A stretch of 64,000 nucleotides of DNA from Bradyrhizobium guangxiense. GTDB taxonomy: Bacteria; Pseudomonadota; Alphaproteobacteria; Rhizobiales; Xanthobacteraceae. The stretch spans positions 5,610,501-5,674,500 of the forward strand of contig NZ_CP022219.1 in NCBI RefSeq assembly GCF_004114915.1. Direction: 5' to 3'. How positions within the stretch are numbered: the first letter of the stretch is position 1; each line of letters opens with the position of its first letter. The notes below the pieces were generated by a model. The model did not search any database. It saw only the letters and a list, made by a program, of their open reading frames with translations, and was not told the origin of the DNA. The position numbers and the translations under genes are program-made. Positions 46,329 through 56,704 of this stretch are shown here, piece after piece.

Positions 46329-47306
46329 ATGATTTCAGGGCTGATTCGAATCCTGCGTGCCGTTGGTACCGCCGCACTGTGTCTTGCCGCCGCATCCATG
46401 GCCCAGGCCGACACCTATCCGAGCCGCAACATCACGCTGGTCCTGCCGTTCGCGGCCGGCAGCGGCACCGACACGACGACACGGCTGATCTCGCAGCATC
46501 TGTCGCAGGCGCTCGGCGTCGGCATCGTCGTCGAGAACAAGGCGGGCGCCAACGGCATGCTCGCCGCAACCTATGTCGCGAAGGCCGCCCCCGATGGCTA
46601 CACGCTGCTGGTGACGACCAACACCACGCATTCGGCCAACCCGTTTCTGCTCAAGAGCCTGACTTACGACCCGGTCAAGGACTTCACCCCGATCGCGCGC
46701 ACCGGCGACCTCCCCTTCATGCTGGTGGTCAATCCGGAAGTGCCGGCAAAGACCGTCGGCGAGCTCGTCGCCTATGGCAAGGCCAATCCAGGCAAGCTGA
46801 GCTACGCCTCGGGATCGTCCTCCGCGATCGTCTCCGGCGCGACCTTTGCGCACAATGCCGGGCTCGACCTGCTGCACGTGCCCTACAAGAGCTCGCCGCC
46901 GGCACTCAACGACGTCATGGGCGGCCGCGTCTCGATGATGTTCGTCGACATCCTGACCGGCCTTCCGCATGTCAACGGCAATGCGCTGCGCGCGCTCGCC
47001 GTCACCACCAAGGAGCGTTCGCCGCTGGAGCCGCATCTGCCCTCGATGCAGGAGGCCGGCGTACCTGATTTCGACATCTCGTCCTGGCAGGGCTATTTCG
47101 GCCCGGCCGGCATGCCCAAGGAGATCGTGACGCGGCTCAATACCGAGATCAGGAAGATCATCGAGAACCCGGAGATCAAAGCCAAGCTCGCCACGCTCGG
47201 CATGGACGCCTTCTCCGGCACTCCTGAGGAGCTCGGCAAGTTCGTCGACGATCAGCTGGTGCTGTGGGAGAAGCTGATCACCAACGCGAAGATCGAGAAG
47301 CAGTAG
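46329..47306 (+). CDS. Bug/TctC-type tripartite tricarboxylate transporter substrate-binding protein
   Basis: 325 residues. A signal peptide ends near MAQA. ITLVLPFAAGSGTDTTTRLISQHL, VVENKAGANGMLAATYVAKAAPDGYTLL and VPYKSSPPALNDVMGGRVSMMF are the Bug/TctC motifs that bind carboxylates. No tctA or tctB membrane genes are nearby, so it is one of the orphan Bug proteins common in this group. Confidence 0.92.
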   Translation: MISGLIRILRAVGTAALCLAAASMAQADTYPSRNITLVLPFAAGSGTDTTTRLISQHLSQALGVGIVVENKAGANGMLAATYVAKAAPDGYTLLVTTNTTHSANPFLLKSLTYDPVKDFTPIARTGDLPFMLVVNPEVPAKTVGELVAYGKANPGKLSYASGSSSAIVSGATFAHNAGLDLLHVPYKSSPPALNDVMGGRVSMMFVDILTGLPHVNGNALRALAVTTKERSPLEPHLPSMQEAGVPDFDISSWQGYFGPAGMPKEIVTRLNTEIRKIIENPEIKAKLATLGMDAFSGTPEELGKFVDDQLVLWEKLITNAKIEKQ

Positions 47307-47318
47307 GAGTCCTGGGAA

Positions 47319-47425
47319 ACTGTCATCGCCCGGCTTGACCAGGCGATCCAGTACTCCGAGACAGCGCGGCTAGAACCGAGAAGCCGCGGCGTACTGGATG
47401 CTCCGCCTACGCGGGGCATGACAGT
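47319..47425. repeat. palindromic intergenic repeat, class with ACTGTCAT ends
   Basis: Bounded by ACTGTCAT and ATGACAGT, with an inner GATCCAGTAC / GTACTGGATG pair. It lies between convergent genes and is of a different class from the element at 37039. Confidence 0.75.
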
Positions 47426-47430
47426 CACTC

Positions 47431-47472
47431 AAAAAGAAAAAGTGGGCACGACGCTTGCGCGTCTTTGCCCAC
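47431..47472 (-). terminator. intrinsic terminator of the chemoreceptor gene
   Basis: Read on the minus strand, a GTGGGCA...TGCCCAC stem with an inner GACGC/GCGTC stem is followed by T5-C-T5. It lies 22 bases after the stop at 47495. Confidence 0.85.
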
Positions 47473-47494
47473 CCTCCGAATTCAGTGCAAGAAT

Positions 47495-49180
47495 TTACGC
47501 CGCGCGCACCTTCGCAAGGAAGCCGTCGACGGCGTTGCGCAGCGCGCCGGACTGGTTGTCCAGCTCGCGGGCGTTGGTGAGCACGTCGGTGGCCGCGCTG
47601 CCGGTTGCTTCCGCAGCGGAAGTGACGCTGCCGATATGGGCGTTGATCTCGCTGGAGCCGGCTGCGACCGACTGGATGTTACGGGCGATCTCGCGGGTCG
47701 CCTCACCCTGCTGCTCGATCGACGCGGAAATGCCCGCGGTGATCTCGCTCATCTCGGCGATCGTCTGCGTGATGCCGGAGATGGCCGCGACCGCGTCGCT
47801 GGTCGAAGTCTGCATCGCCGCCACTTGCGCCGAGATCTCCTCGGTCGCCTTGGCGGTCTGGTTGGCCAGCGCCTTGACCTCGGAGGCGACGACGGCGAAG
47901 CCGCGGCCGGACTCGCCGGCGCGGGCCGCCTCGATGGTGGCGTTGAGCGCGAGCAAATTGGTCTGCGCCGCGATCGAGTGGATCAGCTTGACGACCTCAC
48001 CGATCTTCTCGGCGCCGGACGAGAGCACCTGAACGGTGGCGTTGGTACGCTCGGCATCGTTGACGGCGCGGCTCGCCACTTCGGTCGAGCGCGTTACCTG
48101 ACGGGAGATTTCCGCAACCGAGCTCGACAGCTCCTCAGCGGCCGCCGCGACCGTGCCGACATTGCCCGACGCCTTTTGCGACGCAGCGCCGACTGTCGCC
48201 GCGCGCGACGAGGCGTCGCTGGCGGTTGCGGTCATCGACTGTGCCGTCGACTGCATGCCGGCGGCGGCCGAAGAGACCGAGCGGACGATGCCGTTGACGC
48301 TGCGTTCGAAGTCGTTGGCGATCTCTTCCATCGCGCTGCGACGTTCCGCCGCGGCGCGTTGGTGGGCATCGGCTTCGGTCTTCTCGAGATCGCGGATGCG
48401 AACCGCATTGTCCTTGAAGATCTGGACGGTGGCCGCCATCGCGCCGACCTCGTCGCCGCGGCCGACGCCGGGAATGTCGCCCTCGAGCCTGCCGTCGGCG
48501 AGCTCCCGCATCCGCGTGCCGAGCAGCGCCAGCGGACGGCTGATGCCGCGGCCGATCAGCCAGGCAACACTGCCGGCGACAATGAAGATGCCGAGCATGG
48601 CAAGACCAAGCATCCAGTAGACCGGACCCATCTTGGCGTCGATGTCGTCGAGATAGGCGCCGGTGCCGAGATACATGTCGAAGCCGGGAACTGCGACGGC
48701 GTAGCCGATCTTGCGGATCGGCTTCTCCTGCCCAGGCTTCACATATTCATAGTGCAGCAGGATCGACCCGTTCGCCTTGACGCCGTCCATCAGCTCGACG
48801 GACAGCTTGCGGCCGTTGGTCACGACGTCCATGCGGTTGGCGCCGATCTGTTTCGGATCGGGCGCGAGCTGGGTGATGCCGTCATAGGACGTGCCGAACA
48901 GATAGCCCGCGCCGTTGTCGTAGGTCATCGCATTGCCGTAACGGCGAAGCTCCGCCATCGCCGCGTCCTTCGTCAGCTCGCCGGCGTCGACGCGCTTCTT
49001 CAGCGCGGCCGCGTAGTTGCGTCCCAGCTCGACGATCGCCTTGGCCTGGTCGATGCGTGCATTCACCATCTCCTGCTTCATCAGATAACCGGCGAGGACA
49101 CCGGAGATGCACAAGCCGAACAGGGTGACGCCGACAAGAATGCCGAGCTTCGGGGCGATCTTCAGATTGCTCAACTTCAC
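47495..49180 (-). CDS. methyl-accepting chemotaxis protein with single Cache sensor
   Basis: 561 residues from a GTG at 49180 that has a GGAG site 7 bases before it. Membrane helix [20 protein letters not shown], periplasmic Cache-2 domain (about 35-185, with [17 protein letters not shown] and [17 protein letters not shown]), second helix [24 protein letters not shown] domain, then the signalling hairpin with [20 protein letters not shown] and [12 protein letters not shown]. There is no C-terminal CheR/CheB pentapeptide. A small-carboxylate-type ligand is common for this sensor but is not proven here. Confidence 0.95.
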   Translation of the reverse strand: MKLSNLKIAPKLGILVGVTLFGLCISGVLAGYLMKQEMVNARIDQAKAIVELGRNYAAALKKRVDAGELTKDAAMAELRRYGNAMTYDNGAGYLFGTSYDGITQLAPDPKQIGANRMDVVTNGRKLSVELMDGVKANGSILLHYEYVKPGQEKPIRKIGYAVAVPGFDMYLGTGAYLDDIDAKMGPVYWMLGLAMLGIFIVAGSVAWLIGRGISRPLALLGTRMRELADGRLEGDIPGVGRGDEVGAMAATVQIFKDNAVRIRDLEKTEADAHQRAAAERRSAMEEIANDFERSVNGIVRSVSSAAAGMQSTAQSMTATASDASSRAATVGAASQKASGNVGTVAAAAEELSSSVAEISRQVTRSTEVASRAVNDAERTNATVQVLSSGAEKIGEVVKLIHSIAAQTNLLALNATIEAARAGESGRGFAVVASEVKALANQTAKATEEISAQVAAMQTSTSDAVAAISGITQTIAEMSEITAGISASIEQQGEATREIARNIQSVAAGSSEINAHIGSVTSAAEATGSAATDVLTNARELDNQSGALRNAVDGFLAKVRAA

Positions 49181-49431
49181 GGGATGGCTCCGGCAATAAA
49201 GGGATACGGGCACGCGACAGATCGATCAAAATCGAATCAATTTTTAGGGGCGAAGCCCTTAGCAAGTTACTTACGTGCCCCCGTAGAACCCCGGACGCGG
49301 CTGCCGAAATCGGCAATTTATCTCTGATCCGACAACCGGGAATTGTACGCCATAACCTCGATTTCGCGTAAAAGACGCAAAGGCCCGCCACGAAGGCGGG
49401 GCACAACAAGAAACCAAATCGGGAGCAGGAC

Positions 49432-50475
49432 ATGCCGAAATACAGGGTGGTGACGCCGAAGGGTGCGAGCTTCACCGTCGCGGGCAGCGATTATTCCTAT
49501 GAGCGAGAGGCGCTCGATCCGATCGACGCCGAGATCGTCGAGGCGCCCGCCGACGAGGCCGGGTTCATCGCCGCCGCGAAAGACGCCGACGCCATCTATG
49601 CCAAGGGCATTCCCATCACCAAGACCATCATCGACAGCCTGCAGAGCTGCAAGGTCATCACGCTCGGCTCGGTCGGCGTCGACAGCGTCGACGTCAAGGC
49701 CGCCACGGCCCGTGGGATTCCGGTGACCAACATCCCCGACACCTTCATCGAGGAGGTCGCCGACCATGCCATGATGCTGCTGCTCGCCGGCTTCCGCCGC
49801 CTGGTCGAGCAGGACCGCATGGTACGCGACGGCCGCTGGGCCGAGGGCCGGCCGGCGCTGCTCAAGATCCCGAGGCTGATGGGCCAGACGCTCGGCTTCA
49901 TCTCGTTCGGCCGCGTGGCGCGCGCGGTTGCGAAACGCGCGGCGCCGTTCGGCCTGCGCATGATGGCCTACGATCCCTTCATCCAGGAAACACTGATGTA
50001 CGACCACGGCGTCATCCCCGCGACGCTGAACGAGGTGCTGTCGCAATCCGACTTCGTGTCGATGCATGCACCGGCGCGGCCCGAGGTGCACCACATGCTG
50101 ACCGAGAAGCACTTTCGGCAGATGAAGAAAGGCTCGATCTTCATCAACACCGGGCGCGGCGCCACCGTGGACGAGGAGAGCCTGATCAAGGCGCTGCAGG
50201 AGGGCTGGATCGCGCACGCCGCGCTCGACGTGCTGGAGAAAGAACCGCCCTCGCACAACAATCCGCTGCTCGGCATGGAGAACGTGACCCTGACCGCCCA
50301 CGTCGCCTCGGCCTCGGCACGGTTTGACGAAGCGCGCAAGCGGCGGGGGGGCTACGAATTGTCACTGGTGCTGCAGGGCATGTGGCCGGTAAGCTGCGTC
50401 AATCCGTCGGTGCTGCAGACGACCGCGCTTCGCCGCTGGCAACCCGTCAGCATGGATCGCGGGCCGAACAGCTAG
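49432..50475 (+). CDS. D-2-hydroxyacid dehydrogenase, NAD-binding (CtBP/SerA-like)
   Basis: 347 residues. ITLGSVGVDSVDVKAA, GQTLGFISFGRVARAVAKRA (Rossmann nucleotide site), FINTGRGATVDEESL with the substrate arginine, the Glu in EKEPP, and AHVASAS with the catalytic histidine. It oxidises or reduces 2-hydroxy/2-oxo acids with NAD(H). It lies 82 bases upstream of the sugar-type ABC genes and may act on the imported compound (inference). Confidence 0.9.
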   Translation: MPKYRVVTPKGASFTVAGSDYSYEREALDPIDAEIVEAPADEAGFIAAAKDADAIYAKGIPITKTIIDSLQSCKVITLGSVGVDSVDVKAATARGIPVTNIPDTFIEEVADHAMMLLLAGFRRLVEQDRMVRDGRWAEGRPALLKIPRLMGQTLGFISFGRVARAVAKRAAPFGLRMMAYDPFIQETLMYDHGVIPATLNEVLSQSDFVSMHAPARPEVHHMLTEKHFRQMKKGSIFINTGRGATVDEESLIKALQEGWIAHAALDVLEKEPPSHNNPLLGMENVTLTAHVASASARFDEARKRRGGYELSLVLQGMWPVSCVNPSVLQTTALRRWQPVSMDRGPNS

Positions 50476-50557
50476 GCGGCCGGCGCAAGGCGCCAACGAC
50501 CGAAACGACCCTTCACCGGCGATCAACGCCGGGAAGGGAACATATAGGGAGGTACTG

Positions 50558-51898
50558 ATGAGGAACGACATCACACGTCGTGATGCCTTGGCGCTGGGCC
50601 TGTCCGCTGCAACGATCGCGGCCACCGGTGCTGCAGCGCAAACATCCAATATCAAAGCTGCCGATGTTGCGGCGCCCAAACGGGAGATCGAGAAGGGCGC
50701 GTCCTTGCGCATGCTGCGCCCGGTGCGCTTCGTCCAGGCCGACGAGGACGTCTTCCGCGCCAACGCGGCAAAGTTCAGCAAGGAGACCGGGGTCGAGGTC
50801 AAGGTCGACTTCGTCGGCTGGGAAGACATCAACCAGCAGACCGCCGTGACCTCGAACTCCGGCGCCGGCCCCGACATCATCATCGGCTTCTCAGACGCGC
50901 CGCACATTTATGTCGACAAGCTGATCGAGCTCACCGACGTCGCCGATTATCTCGGCAAGCGCTACGGCGGCTGGCTGCCGCTGGCGCAACGCTACGGCAA
51001 GAAGAACAAGAGCGATGCCTGGATCGGGCTGCCGTTCGGCGCCACGGCAGGTCCCCTGATCTACCGCAAGTCGGTCCTGCAATCGGTCGGCTTCGACAAG
51101 GTTCCGGAAGATCATGCCGGCGTGGTCGATCTGTGCCGCAAGTTGCACAAGGCTGGCAAGCCGGCCGGCTTCGCTCTTGGCAACGCCAAGGGCGACGGCA
51201 ACGGCTTCGCCAACTGGGCGCTGTGGTCGCACAATGCCTCCCTGCTCGACGAGGAGGGCAACGTCACCATCAACAGCAAGGAGACGATCGCCGCACTGAA
51301 CTGGGTCAAGGAGCTGTACCCGACCTTCATCGCCGGCACGCCGTCCTGGAACGACGTCAGCAACAACCGCGCCTATTCCTCGCAGGAAATCTCGCTGACG
51401 GCCAACGGCGTCTCGCTGTACTTCTCGCTGAAGAACGACCCTGCGACCAAGGCGATTGCCGAGGACAGCGAGCACCAGCTTCTGCCCAAGGGCCTGGCCA
51501 AGGTCTCTCCGATGGCAGGCCTGACCCTGAACGCCATGGTGTTCAAGCACAGCCCGTACCCGAACGCCGCAAAAGCCTTCCTGCAATACATGATGGAAAA
51601 GGACCAGTACGAGCCGTGGCTTAATGCCAATTCCGGTTACTGGTCGCAGCCGCTGGGTGCCTATGCCGACGCCGCCGTGTGGTCGCAGGATCCCAAGGTG
51701 AGGCTGTTCAAGGACACGATGAACAGCACTTACTATGACGGCTACAAGGGCCCGATCTCGACCGCGACCGGCGCGGTCAGCGCCGATTATGTGCTGATTC
51801 AGATGTGCGCGTCCGTCGCGACCGGCGCCGCCACGCCGGAAGCCGCGGCCGCGGAAGCCGAGCAGCGCTGCAAGCGGTACTTCAGGCGGCAGAGATAG
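50558..51898 (+). CDS. CUT1-type ABC importer substrate-binding protein, Tat signal
   Basis: 446 residues. A twin-arginine start (DITRRDALALG) ends at GAAAQ. Sugar-binding family 1 features: FSKETGVEVKVDFVGWEDI, IIIGFSDAPHIYVDKLIEL, YPNAAKAFLQYMMEKDQYE. A strong AGGGAGG site precedes the ATG. The likely ligand is a sugar or polyol, not assignable. First gene of a binding protein-permease-permease set. Confidence 0.9.
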   Translation: MRNDITRRDALALGLSAATIAATGAAAQTSNIKAADVAAPKREIEKGASLRMLRPVRFVQADEDVFRANAAKFSKETGVEVKVDFVGWEDINQQTAVTSNSGAGPDIIIGFSDAPHIYVDKLIELTDVADYLGKRYGGWLPLAQRYGKKNKSDAWIGLPFGATAGPLIYRKSVLQSVGFDKVPEDHAGVVDLCRKLHKAGKPAGFALGNAKGDGNGFANWALWSHNASLLDEEGNVTINSKETIAALNWVKELYPTFIAGTPSWNDVSNNRAYSSQEISLTANGVSLYFSLKNDPATKAIAEDSEHQLLPKGLAKVSPMAGLTLNAMVFKHSPYPNAAKAFLQYMMEKDQYEPWLNANSGYWSQPLGAYADAAVWSQDPKVRLFKDTMNSTYYDGYKGPISTATGAVSADYVLIQMCASVATGAATPEAAAAEAEQRCKRYFRRQR

Positions 51899-51922
51899 AG
51901 CGCGACAACGACGACAGAGCCG

Positions 51923-52041
51923 CCGTCATTGCGAGGAGCACTTGCGACGAAGCAATCCAGACGATCACCGCGCAGGCAGACCGGATTGCTTCCGCCTTCG
52001 CCGGGGCTTCGGCGGACAAGTCGCTTCACCCGCAATGACGG
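51923..52041. repeat. palindromic intergenic repeat, class with CCGTCATTGCG ends
   Basis: Bounded by CCGTCATTGCG and CGCAATGACGG, with an inner GCAATCC / GGATTGC pair. This is a third repeat class, inserted between the binding protein and permease genes of one importer. Confidence 0.78.
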
Positions 52042-52074
52042 TGTTATGACACTTCAGACGGGACAAACCAATCT

Positions 52075-53031
52075 ATGTCCGTGACCACGCTTTCCTCTCC
52101 CGCGCTGGCCCAGCGGCAACCGAACTGGCTGGTGCGGCTGTTCGACTACAAGCCGTTCCTGATCGTGATGTGCCTTGCGCCGGCGCTCGGGCTGCTCGCC
52201 GTCTTCCTCACCTATCCGCTCGGCCTCGGCGTCTGGCTCGCCTTCACCGACACCACGATTGGACGGCGCGGCATCTTCGTCGGCCTCGAGAATTTCCAGT
52301 ATTTGCTCACCGACCCCCTGTGGTGGAACGCGGTGTTCTACAGCGTGTTCTACACGGCGGTAGCGACCTTCGGGAAGTTCGCGCTCGGCTTCTGGCTCGC
52401 GCTGCTGCTCAACAACCATTTCCCGTTCAAGAGCCTGCTGCGCGCCATCGTGCTGCTGCCCTGGATCGTGCCGACGGTGCTCTCGGCTCTCGCGTTCTGG
52501 TGGATCTACGATCCGCAGTTCTCGATCATCTCCTACCTCATGGTCGACGTGTTGCACTGGCGGTCGAACAATATCGACTTCCTTGGCTCGCCCTGGCCTG
52601 CGCGCTTCTCGCTGATCGCCGCCAATATCTGGCGCGGCATTCCCTTCGTCGCGATTTCGCTGCTGGCCGGCCTGCAGACCATCTCGCCCTCGCTCTACGA
52701 GGCCGCGATGCTGGATGGCGCCAGCGCCTGGCAGCGCTTCCGCTACATCACCTTCCCGATGATGATGCCGATCCTCGCCATCGTCATGACGTTCTCGATC
52801 ATCTTCACCTTCACCGACTTCCAGCTCGTCTACGCCATCACCCGCGGCGGTCCCGTGAACTCGACGCATCTGCTGGCCACGCTGGCGTTCCAGCGCGGCA
52901 TCGCCGGCGGCGAGCTCGGCGAAGGTGCCGCGATCGCGGTGTCGATGATCCCGTTCCTGGTGTTCGCGACGCTGTTTTCCTATTTCGGCCTGGCGCGCCG
53001 CAAATGGCAGCAGGGAGAGGCCAATGACTGA
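52075..53031 (+). CDS. ABC sugar importer permease 1 (MalF type)
   Basis: 318 residues, six helices. It starts FLIVMCLAPALGLLAVFLTYP; the EAA loop AAMLDGASAWQRFRYITFPMM contacts the ATPase. Overlaps the next gene by 8 bases. Confidence 0.93.
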   Translation: MSVTTLSSPALAQRQPNWLVRLFDYKPFLIVMCLAPALGLLAVFLTYPLGLGVWLAFTDTTIGRRGIFVGLENFQYLLTDPLWWNAVFYSVFYTAVATFGKFALGFWLALLLNNHFPFKSLLRAIVLLPWIVPTVLSALAFWWIYDPQFSIISYLMVDVLHWRSNNIDFLGSPWPARFSLIAANIWRGIPFVAISLLAGLQTISPSLYEAAMLDGASAWQRFRYITFPMMMPILAIVMTFSIIFTFTDFQLVYAITRGGPVNSTHLLATLAFQRGIAGGELGEGAAIAVSMIPFLVFATLFSYFGLARRKWQQGEAND

Positions 53032-53923
53032 TACGGTCGCGCAACCGGGCGTCACCGACGCCAAGGCCGCACCCGACACCATGGCCTGGGATTCCGGGCT
53101 ACGGCGGCTGATGATGATCTATTTGCCGCTCGGCTGCTTCGTGCTGATCCTGCTGTTTCCGTTCTACTGGATGGCGATCACCTCGTTCAAGCCGAACGCG
53201 GAGCTGATGAACTACAAGGAGCACAACCCGTTCTGGATTTCCTCGCCGACGCTGGCGCACATCAACCATCTCTTGTTCAACACGGCCTATCCGCGCTGGC
53301 TGAAGACGACGATGCTGGTCGCAATCGGCTCGACCACGCTGTCCTTGATCGCATCGACACTCGCCGCCTATGCCATCGAACGCCTGCGCTTCCGCGGCAG
53401 CCCCTATGTCGGCCTCGGCATCTATCTCGCCTATCTCGTGCCGCCGTCGATCCTGTTCATTCCGCTCGCCACCGTCGTGGTGCAGTTCGGCCTGTTCGAC
53501 TCGCCGCTTGCCCTGATCCTGGTGTATCCGACCTTCCTGGTGCCGTTCTGCACCTGGCTCCTGATCGGCTATTTCAAGTCGATCCCCTACGAGCTCGAGG
53601 AATGCGCACTGGTGGACGGCGCCACGCGGCTGCAGATCCTGCGGCGGATCACGCTGCCGCTGGCGGTGCCCGGCCTGATCTCGGCCGGCATCTTCTCCTT
53701 CACGCTGTCCTGGAACGAGTTCATCTATGCGCTCGCCTTCATCCAGAGCGGCGCCAACAAGACCGTGCCGGTCGCGATCCTGACCGAGCTCGTTACCGGC
53801 GACGTCTATCAGTGGGGTGCGCTGATGGCGGGATCGCTGCTCGGCTCGCTGCCGGTTGCGATCTTCTACTCGCTGTTCGTGGACTATTATGTGTCGTCGC
53901 TGACAGGCGCGGTGAAGGAATAA
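53024..53923 (+). CDS. ABC sugar importer permease 2 (MalG type)
   Basis: 299 residues, six helices, with FVLILLFPFYWMAITSFKP at the start and the EAA loop CALVDGATRLQILRRITLPLAVPG. Together with the 52075 gene it forms the membrane channel. No ATPase gene of the MalK type follows or precedes within the window. Confidence 0.93.
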   Translation: MTDTVAQPGVTDAKAAPDTMAWDSGLRRLMMIYLPLGCFVLILLFPFYWMAITSFKPNAELMNYKEHNPFWISSPTLAHINHLLFNTAYPRWLKTTMLVAIGSTTLSLIASTLAAYAIERLRFRGSPYVGLGIYLAYLVPPSILFIPLATVVVQFGLFDSPLALILVYPTFLVPFCTWLLIGYFKSIPYELEECALVDGATRLQILRRITLPLAVPGLISAGIFSFTLSWNEFIYALAFIQSGANKTVPVAILTELVTGDVYQWGALMAGSLLGSLPVAIFYSLFVDYYVSSLTGAVKE

Positions 53924-54054
53924 GCGATCACTGCGCGAGTCCGGTCGATCGTGCAATCATGATAGACTGCTCGTTGCATCCGCTCCACGCTGCATCCTGA
54001 CAGCGGGGTCGCTCATTAGCGCCGTCGATTGTCGCTCGAGAAAGCGAGAATTGG

Positions 54055-55023
54055 ATGCGTGCCCCAAACTCTCCTTCATTGTCCCGACGCGGTTTCTGCC
54101 TGTGCTGCGTCGGCGGTGCTTTCGCGGCCACCGCGGGCTGGTTGACCCCGCGCCGGGCCTATGCCGAAGCCCGCGGTATCGTCAGCCTGATCAAGGACAG
54201 CGCCGCGACAACCCCGATCAAGACCTACAAGCTGCGCCACAACATCAGCGTGCTCGAAGGCTCCGGCGGCAACATCGCCGTGCTGACGGGCCCGGACGGA
54301 AAGTTGCTGGTCGACGCCGGCATCGGCGTCTCGCGCCCTCAGCTCAGCAAGGCCCTCGCCGAGCTCGGCGGCGAGCCCGTCGCGCATCTGATCAACACGC
54401 ATTGGCACTTTGACCATGCCGACGGAAATGAATGGCTGCACGCGGCCGGCGCGAAGATCATCGCGCACGAAAACACCCTCAAGCACCTGTCCGTCGTTCA
54501 GCGGGTCGAGGATTGGGACTACAATTTCCTGGCTTCGTCCGCTGGCGCGCTCCCGGCCGAGATTTTTGCCAAGGAGCATCATCTCAAGCTCAACGGCGCA
54601 TCGATCGCGCTAAGATATTACGGGCCGGCCCATACCGACAGCGACGTCTCGGTCATGTTCGACGAGGCCAACGTCCTGCATGTCGGCGACACCTACTGGA
54701 ACGACATCTATCCGTTCATCGACTATTCGACCGGCGGCAGCATCGACGGCATGATCGCGGCGTCCGACGCCAATCTGGCGGCGGCCAACAACGACACCAT
54801 CATCATTCCCGGTCACGGCAAGCCCGTCAGCAACAAGGCCGAGCTGCAGGCATTTCGCGACATGCTGGTTGCGATCAGGGACAATGTCGGCAATCTCAAG
54901 AAGCAGGGGAGGTCGCGCGACGAGATTGTTGCCGCCAAGCCCACGGCCGGATTCGACGCGAGATATGGACAGTTTCTCGTCGATCCCGGTTTCTTCACCA
55001 GGCTTGTTTATGAAGGCGTGTGA
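54055..55023 (+). CDS. exported metallo-beta-lactamase fold hydrolase
   Basis: 322 residues. A Tat-like signal (SLSRRGFCLCCVGGAFAATAG). Metal motif with His116, His118, Asp120 and His121 in THWHFDHADG, later YYGPAHTDSDVSV, LHVGDTYWND and IIPGHGKPV for the remaining ligands. Substrate unknown. The two extra cysteines in the signal region are unusual. Confidence 0.88.
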   Translation: MRAPNSPSLSRRGFCLCCVGGAFAATAGWLTPRRAYAEARGIVSLIKDSAATTPIKTYKLRHNISVLEGSGGNIAVLTGPDGKLLVDAGIGVSRPQLSKALAELGGEPVAHLINTHWHFDHADGNEWLHAAGAKIIAHENTLKHLSVVQRVEDWDYNFLASSAGALPAEIFAKEHHLKLNGASIALRYYGPAHTDSDVSVMFDEANVLHVGDTYWNDIYPFIDYSTGGSIDGMIAASDANLAAANNDTIIIPGHGKPVSNKAELQAFRDMLVAIRDNVGNLKKQGRSRDEIVAAKPTAGFDARYGQFLVDPGFFTRLVYEGV

Positions 55024-55163
55024 TGCCGGCCGCAGCGCGTGTGATGCGCTGTGACCAACCCGCGCGGTAAGGGAGTAACCGGGCCCCGCGGCCTTTCGCC
55101 CGGCTTCACAAAACTGCAACACGCGATCCGCATAACGCGTGCGTCCGCCAACAGGAGACGCAC

Positions 55164-56519
55164 ATGCGCGCGACTTTTCTCAGCACCGTCGCAACGATCA
55201 TTCTATCCGCGAGCTCTGCGCTCGCGCAGAGCGAGGGCGAATTCCCCGCCAAGCTCGCCGGCCACGTGGTGATGCCGGCCGCGACCTTCATCGATGCTCC
55301 GGCCGATCCCCCCGCCGATCTCAAGACCTCGGGCAAATATACCACCGGCAACCGCGTCGATGCGCTCGGCACCGTGATGGGCAAGTCGTATGAGCGTCCG
55401 ACCGGCGTCTCCCTGCCGTTCAAGGGTCAGCCGCTGCAGGGCCATTCCGGCATCAAGACCATGCCCGACGGCTCGTTCTGGGTCATCACCGACAACGGCA
55501 TGGGCGCGCGCGCTAACTCGCCGGATTCGATGCTGTACCTCAACCGCTACAAGATGGACTGGGCGAACGGCAAGATCGAGCGGCTGGAGACCATCTTCCT
55601 GCACGATCCCGACAAGAAGGTGCCGTTCCGCATCGTCCACGAGGACACCGAGAAGCGCTACCTCACCGGCTCCGATTTCGACACCGAGGGTTTCCAGATC
55701 ATCGGCGATGTCTTCTGGATCGGCGACGAGTTCGGTCCGTACATCCTGAAGGCCAACAAGACCGGCAAGATCCTCGGCGTGTTCGACACGGTTGCCGACG
55801 GCAAGCCGGTGCGCTCGCCGGACAACTGGGCCGTGGCGACGCCGGGCGCGCCCGGCGCGACCTACACCAACGTCAACCTCCGCCGCTCCAAGGGCTATGA
55901 GGGCTTTGCCGCATCGAAGGACGGCAAGTTCATCTACGGCCTGCTCGAGGGCCCGCTGTGGGATGCCGAGAAGAAGGACTGGGAAAAGGTCGACGGCAAG
56001 GAAGCCTCGCGCATTCTCGAATTCGACGTCGCTGCTGAGAAGTTCACCGGTCGCTACTGGCAATATGTGTTCGAGCAGAACGGCAACGCCATCGGCGACT
56101 TCAACATGATCGATCAGGCCTCCGGCCTCATCATCGAGCGCGACAACGGCGAAGGCACGGCCGACAAGGCCTGCCCGCAGGGCACCCGCGGCGAGAACTG
56201 CTTCCCGGATCTCGCCAAGTTCAAGCGCATCTACAAGATCGAGCTCACCGACGCCAATGTCGGCAAGCCCGTGCGCAAGATCGGTTATATCGACCTGATG
56301 AAGATCAAGGATCCCGACAAGAAGGCGCGGAAGCCGCTCAACGACGGCGTTTATACCTTCCCGTTCTTCACCATCGAGAACGTCGATCGCGTCGACGAGA
56401 CCCACATCATCGTCGGCAACGACAACACCCTGCCGTTCTCCTCCAGCCGCGATCCCAACAAGGCCGACGACGACGAGTTCATGCTGCTCGAAGTCGCGGA
56501 CTTCCTGAAGGCGAAGTGA
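55164..56519 (+). CDS. esterase-like activity of phytase family protein, exported
   Basis: 451 residues. A signal peptide ends at SALAQ. GQPLQGHSGIKTMPDGSFWVITDNGMG, FDTEGFQIIGDVFWIGDEFGPYIL and VNLRRSKGYEGFAASKDGKFIYG are the repeated beta-propeller motifs of this family. It is probably a periplasmic hydrolase; its true substrate is not known. Confidence 0.9.
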   Translation: MRATFLSTVATIILSASSALAQSEGEFPAKLAGHVVMPAATFIDAPADPPADLKTSGKYTTGNRVDALGTVMGKSYERPTGVSLPFKGQPLQGHSGIKTMPDGSFWVITDNGMGARANSPDSMLYLNRYKMDWANGKIERLETIFLHDPDKKVPFRIVHEDTEKRYLTGSDFDTEGFQIIGDVFWIGDEFGPYILKANKTGKILGVFDTVADGKPVRSPDNWAVATPGAPGATYTNVNLRRSKGYEGFAASKDGKFIYGLLEGPLWDAEKKDWEKVDGKEASRILEFDVAAEKFTGRYWQYVFEQNGNAIGDFNMIDQASGLIIERDNGEGTADKACPQGTRGENCFPDLAKFKRIYKIELTDANVGKPVRKIGYIDLMKIKDPDKKARKPLNDGVYTFPFFTIENVDRVDETHIIVGNDNTLPFSSSRDPNKADDDEFMLLEVADFLKAK

Positions 56520-56528
56520 GCTAAGGCT

Positions 56529-56690
56529 CTCTCCTCCCCCTCTCCCCGTTCTTACGGGGGAGAGGGTTGGGGGGAGGGGAGTGTCCGCGGGGACGAGTTA
56601 GGCTCGCGGAGAGTCCCCCCCTCACCCGAATTCGATCTGCGATCGAATTCGACCTCTCCCCGCAAGCGGGGCGAGGTAAGGAAGCACCGC
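56529..56690. repeat. C/G-rich intergenic repeat with hairpins
   Basis: CCTCTCCCCG with CGGGGGAGAGG forms a strong hairpin, followed by TTCGATC/GATCGAA and CTCTCCCCGC parts. Elements of this type are dispersed in Bradyrhizobium. It lies between convergent genes and may act as a terminator, but it has no T run. Confidence 0.65.
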
Positions 56691-56704
56691 CTGCCGCCGA
56701 GCAA

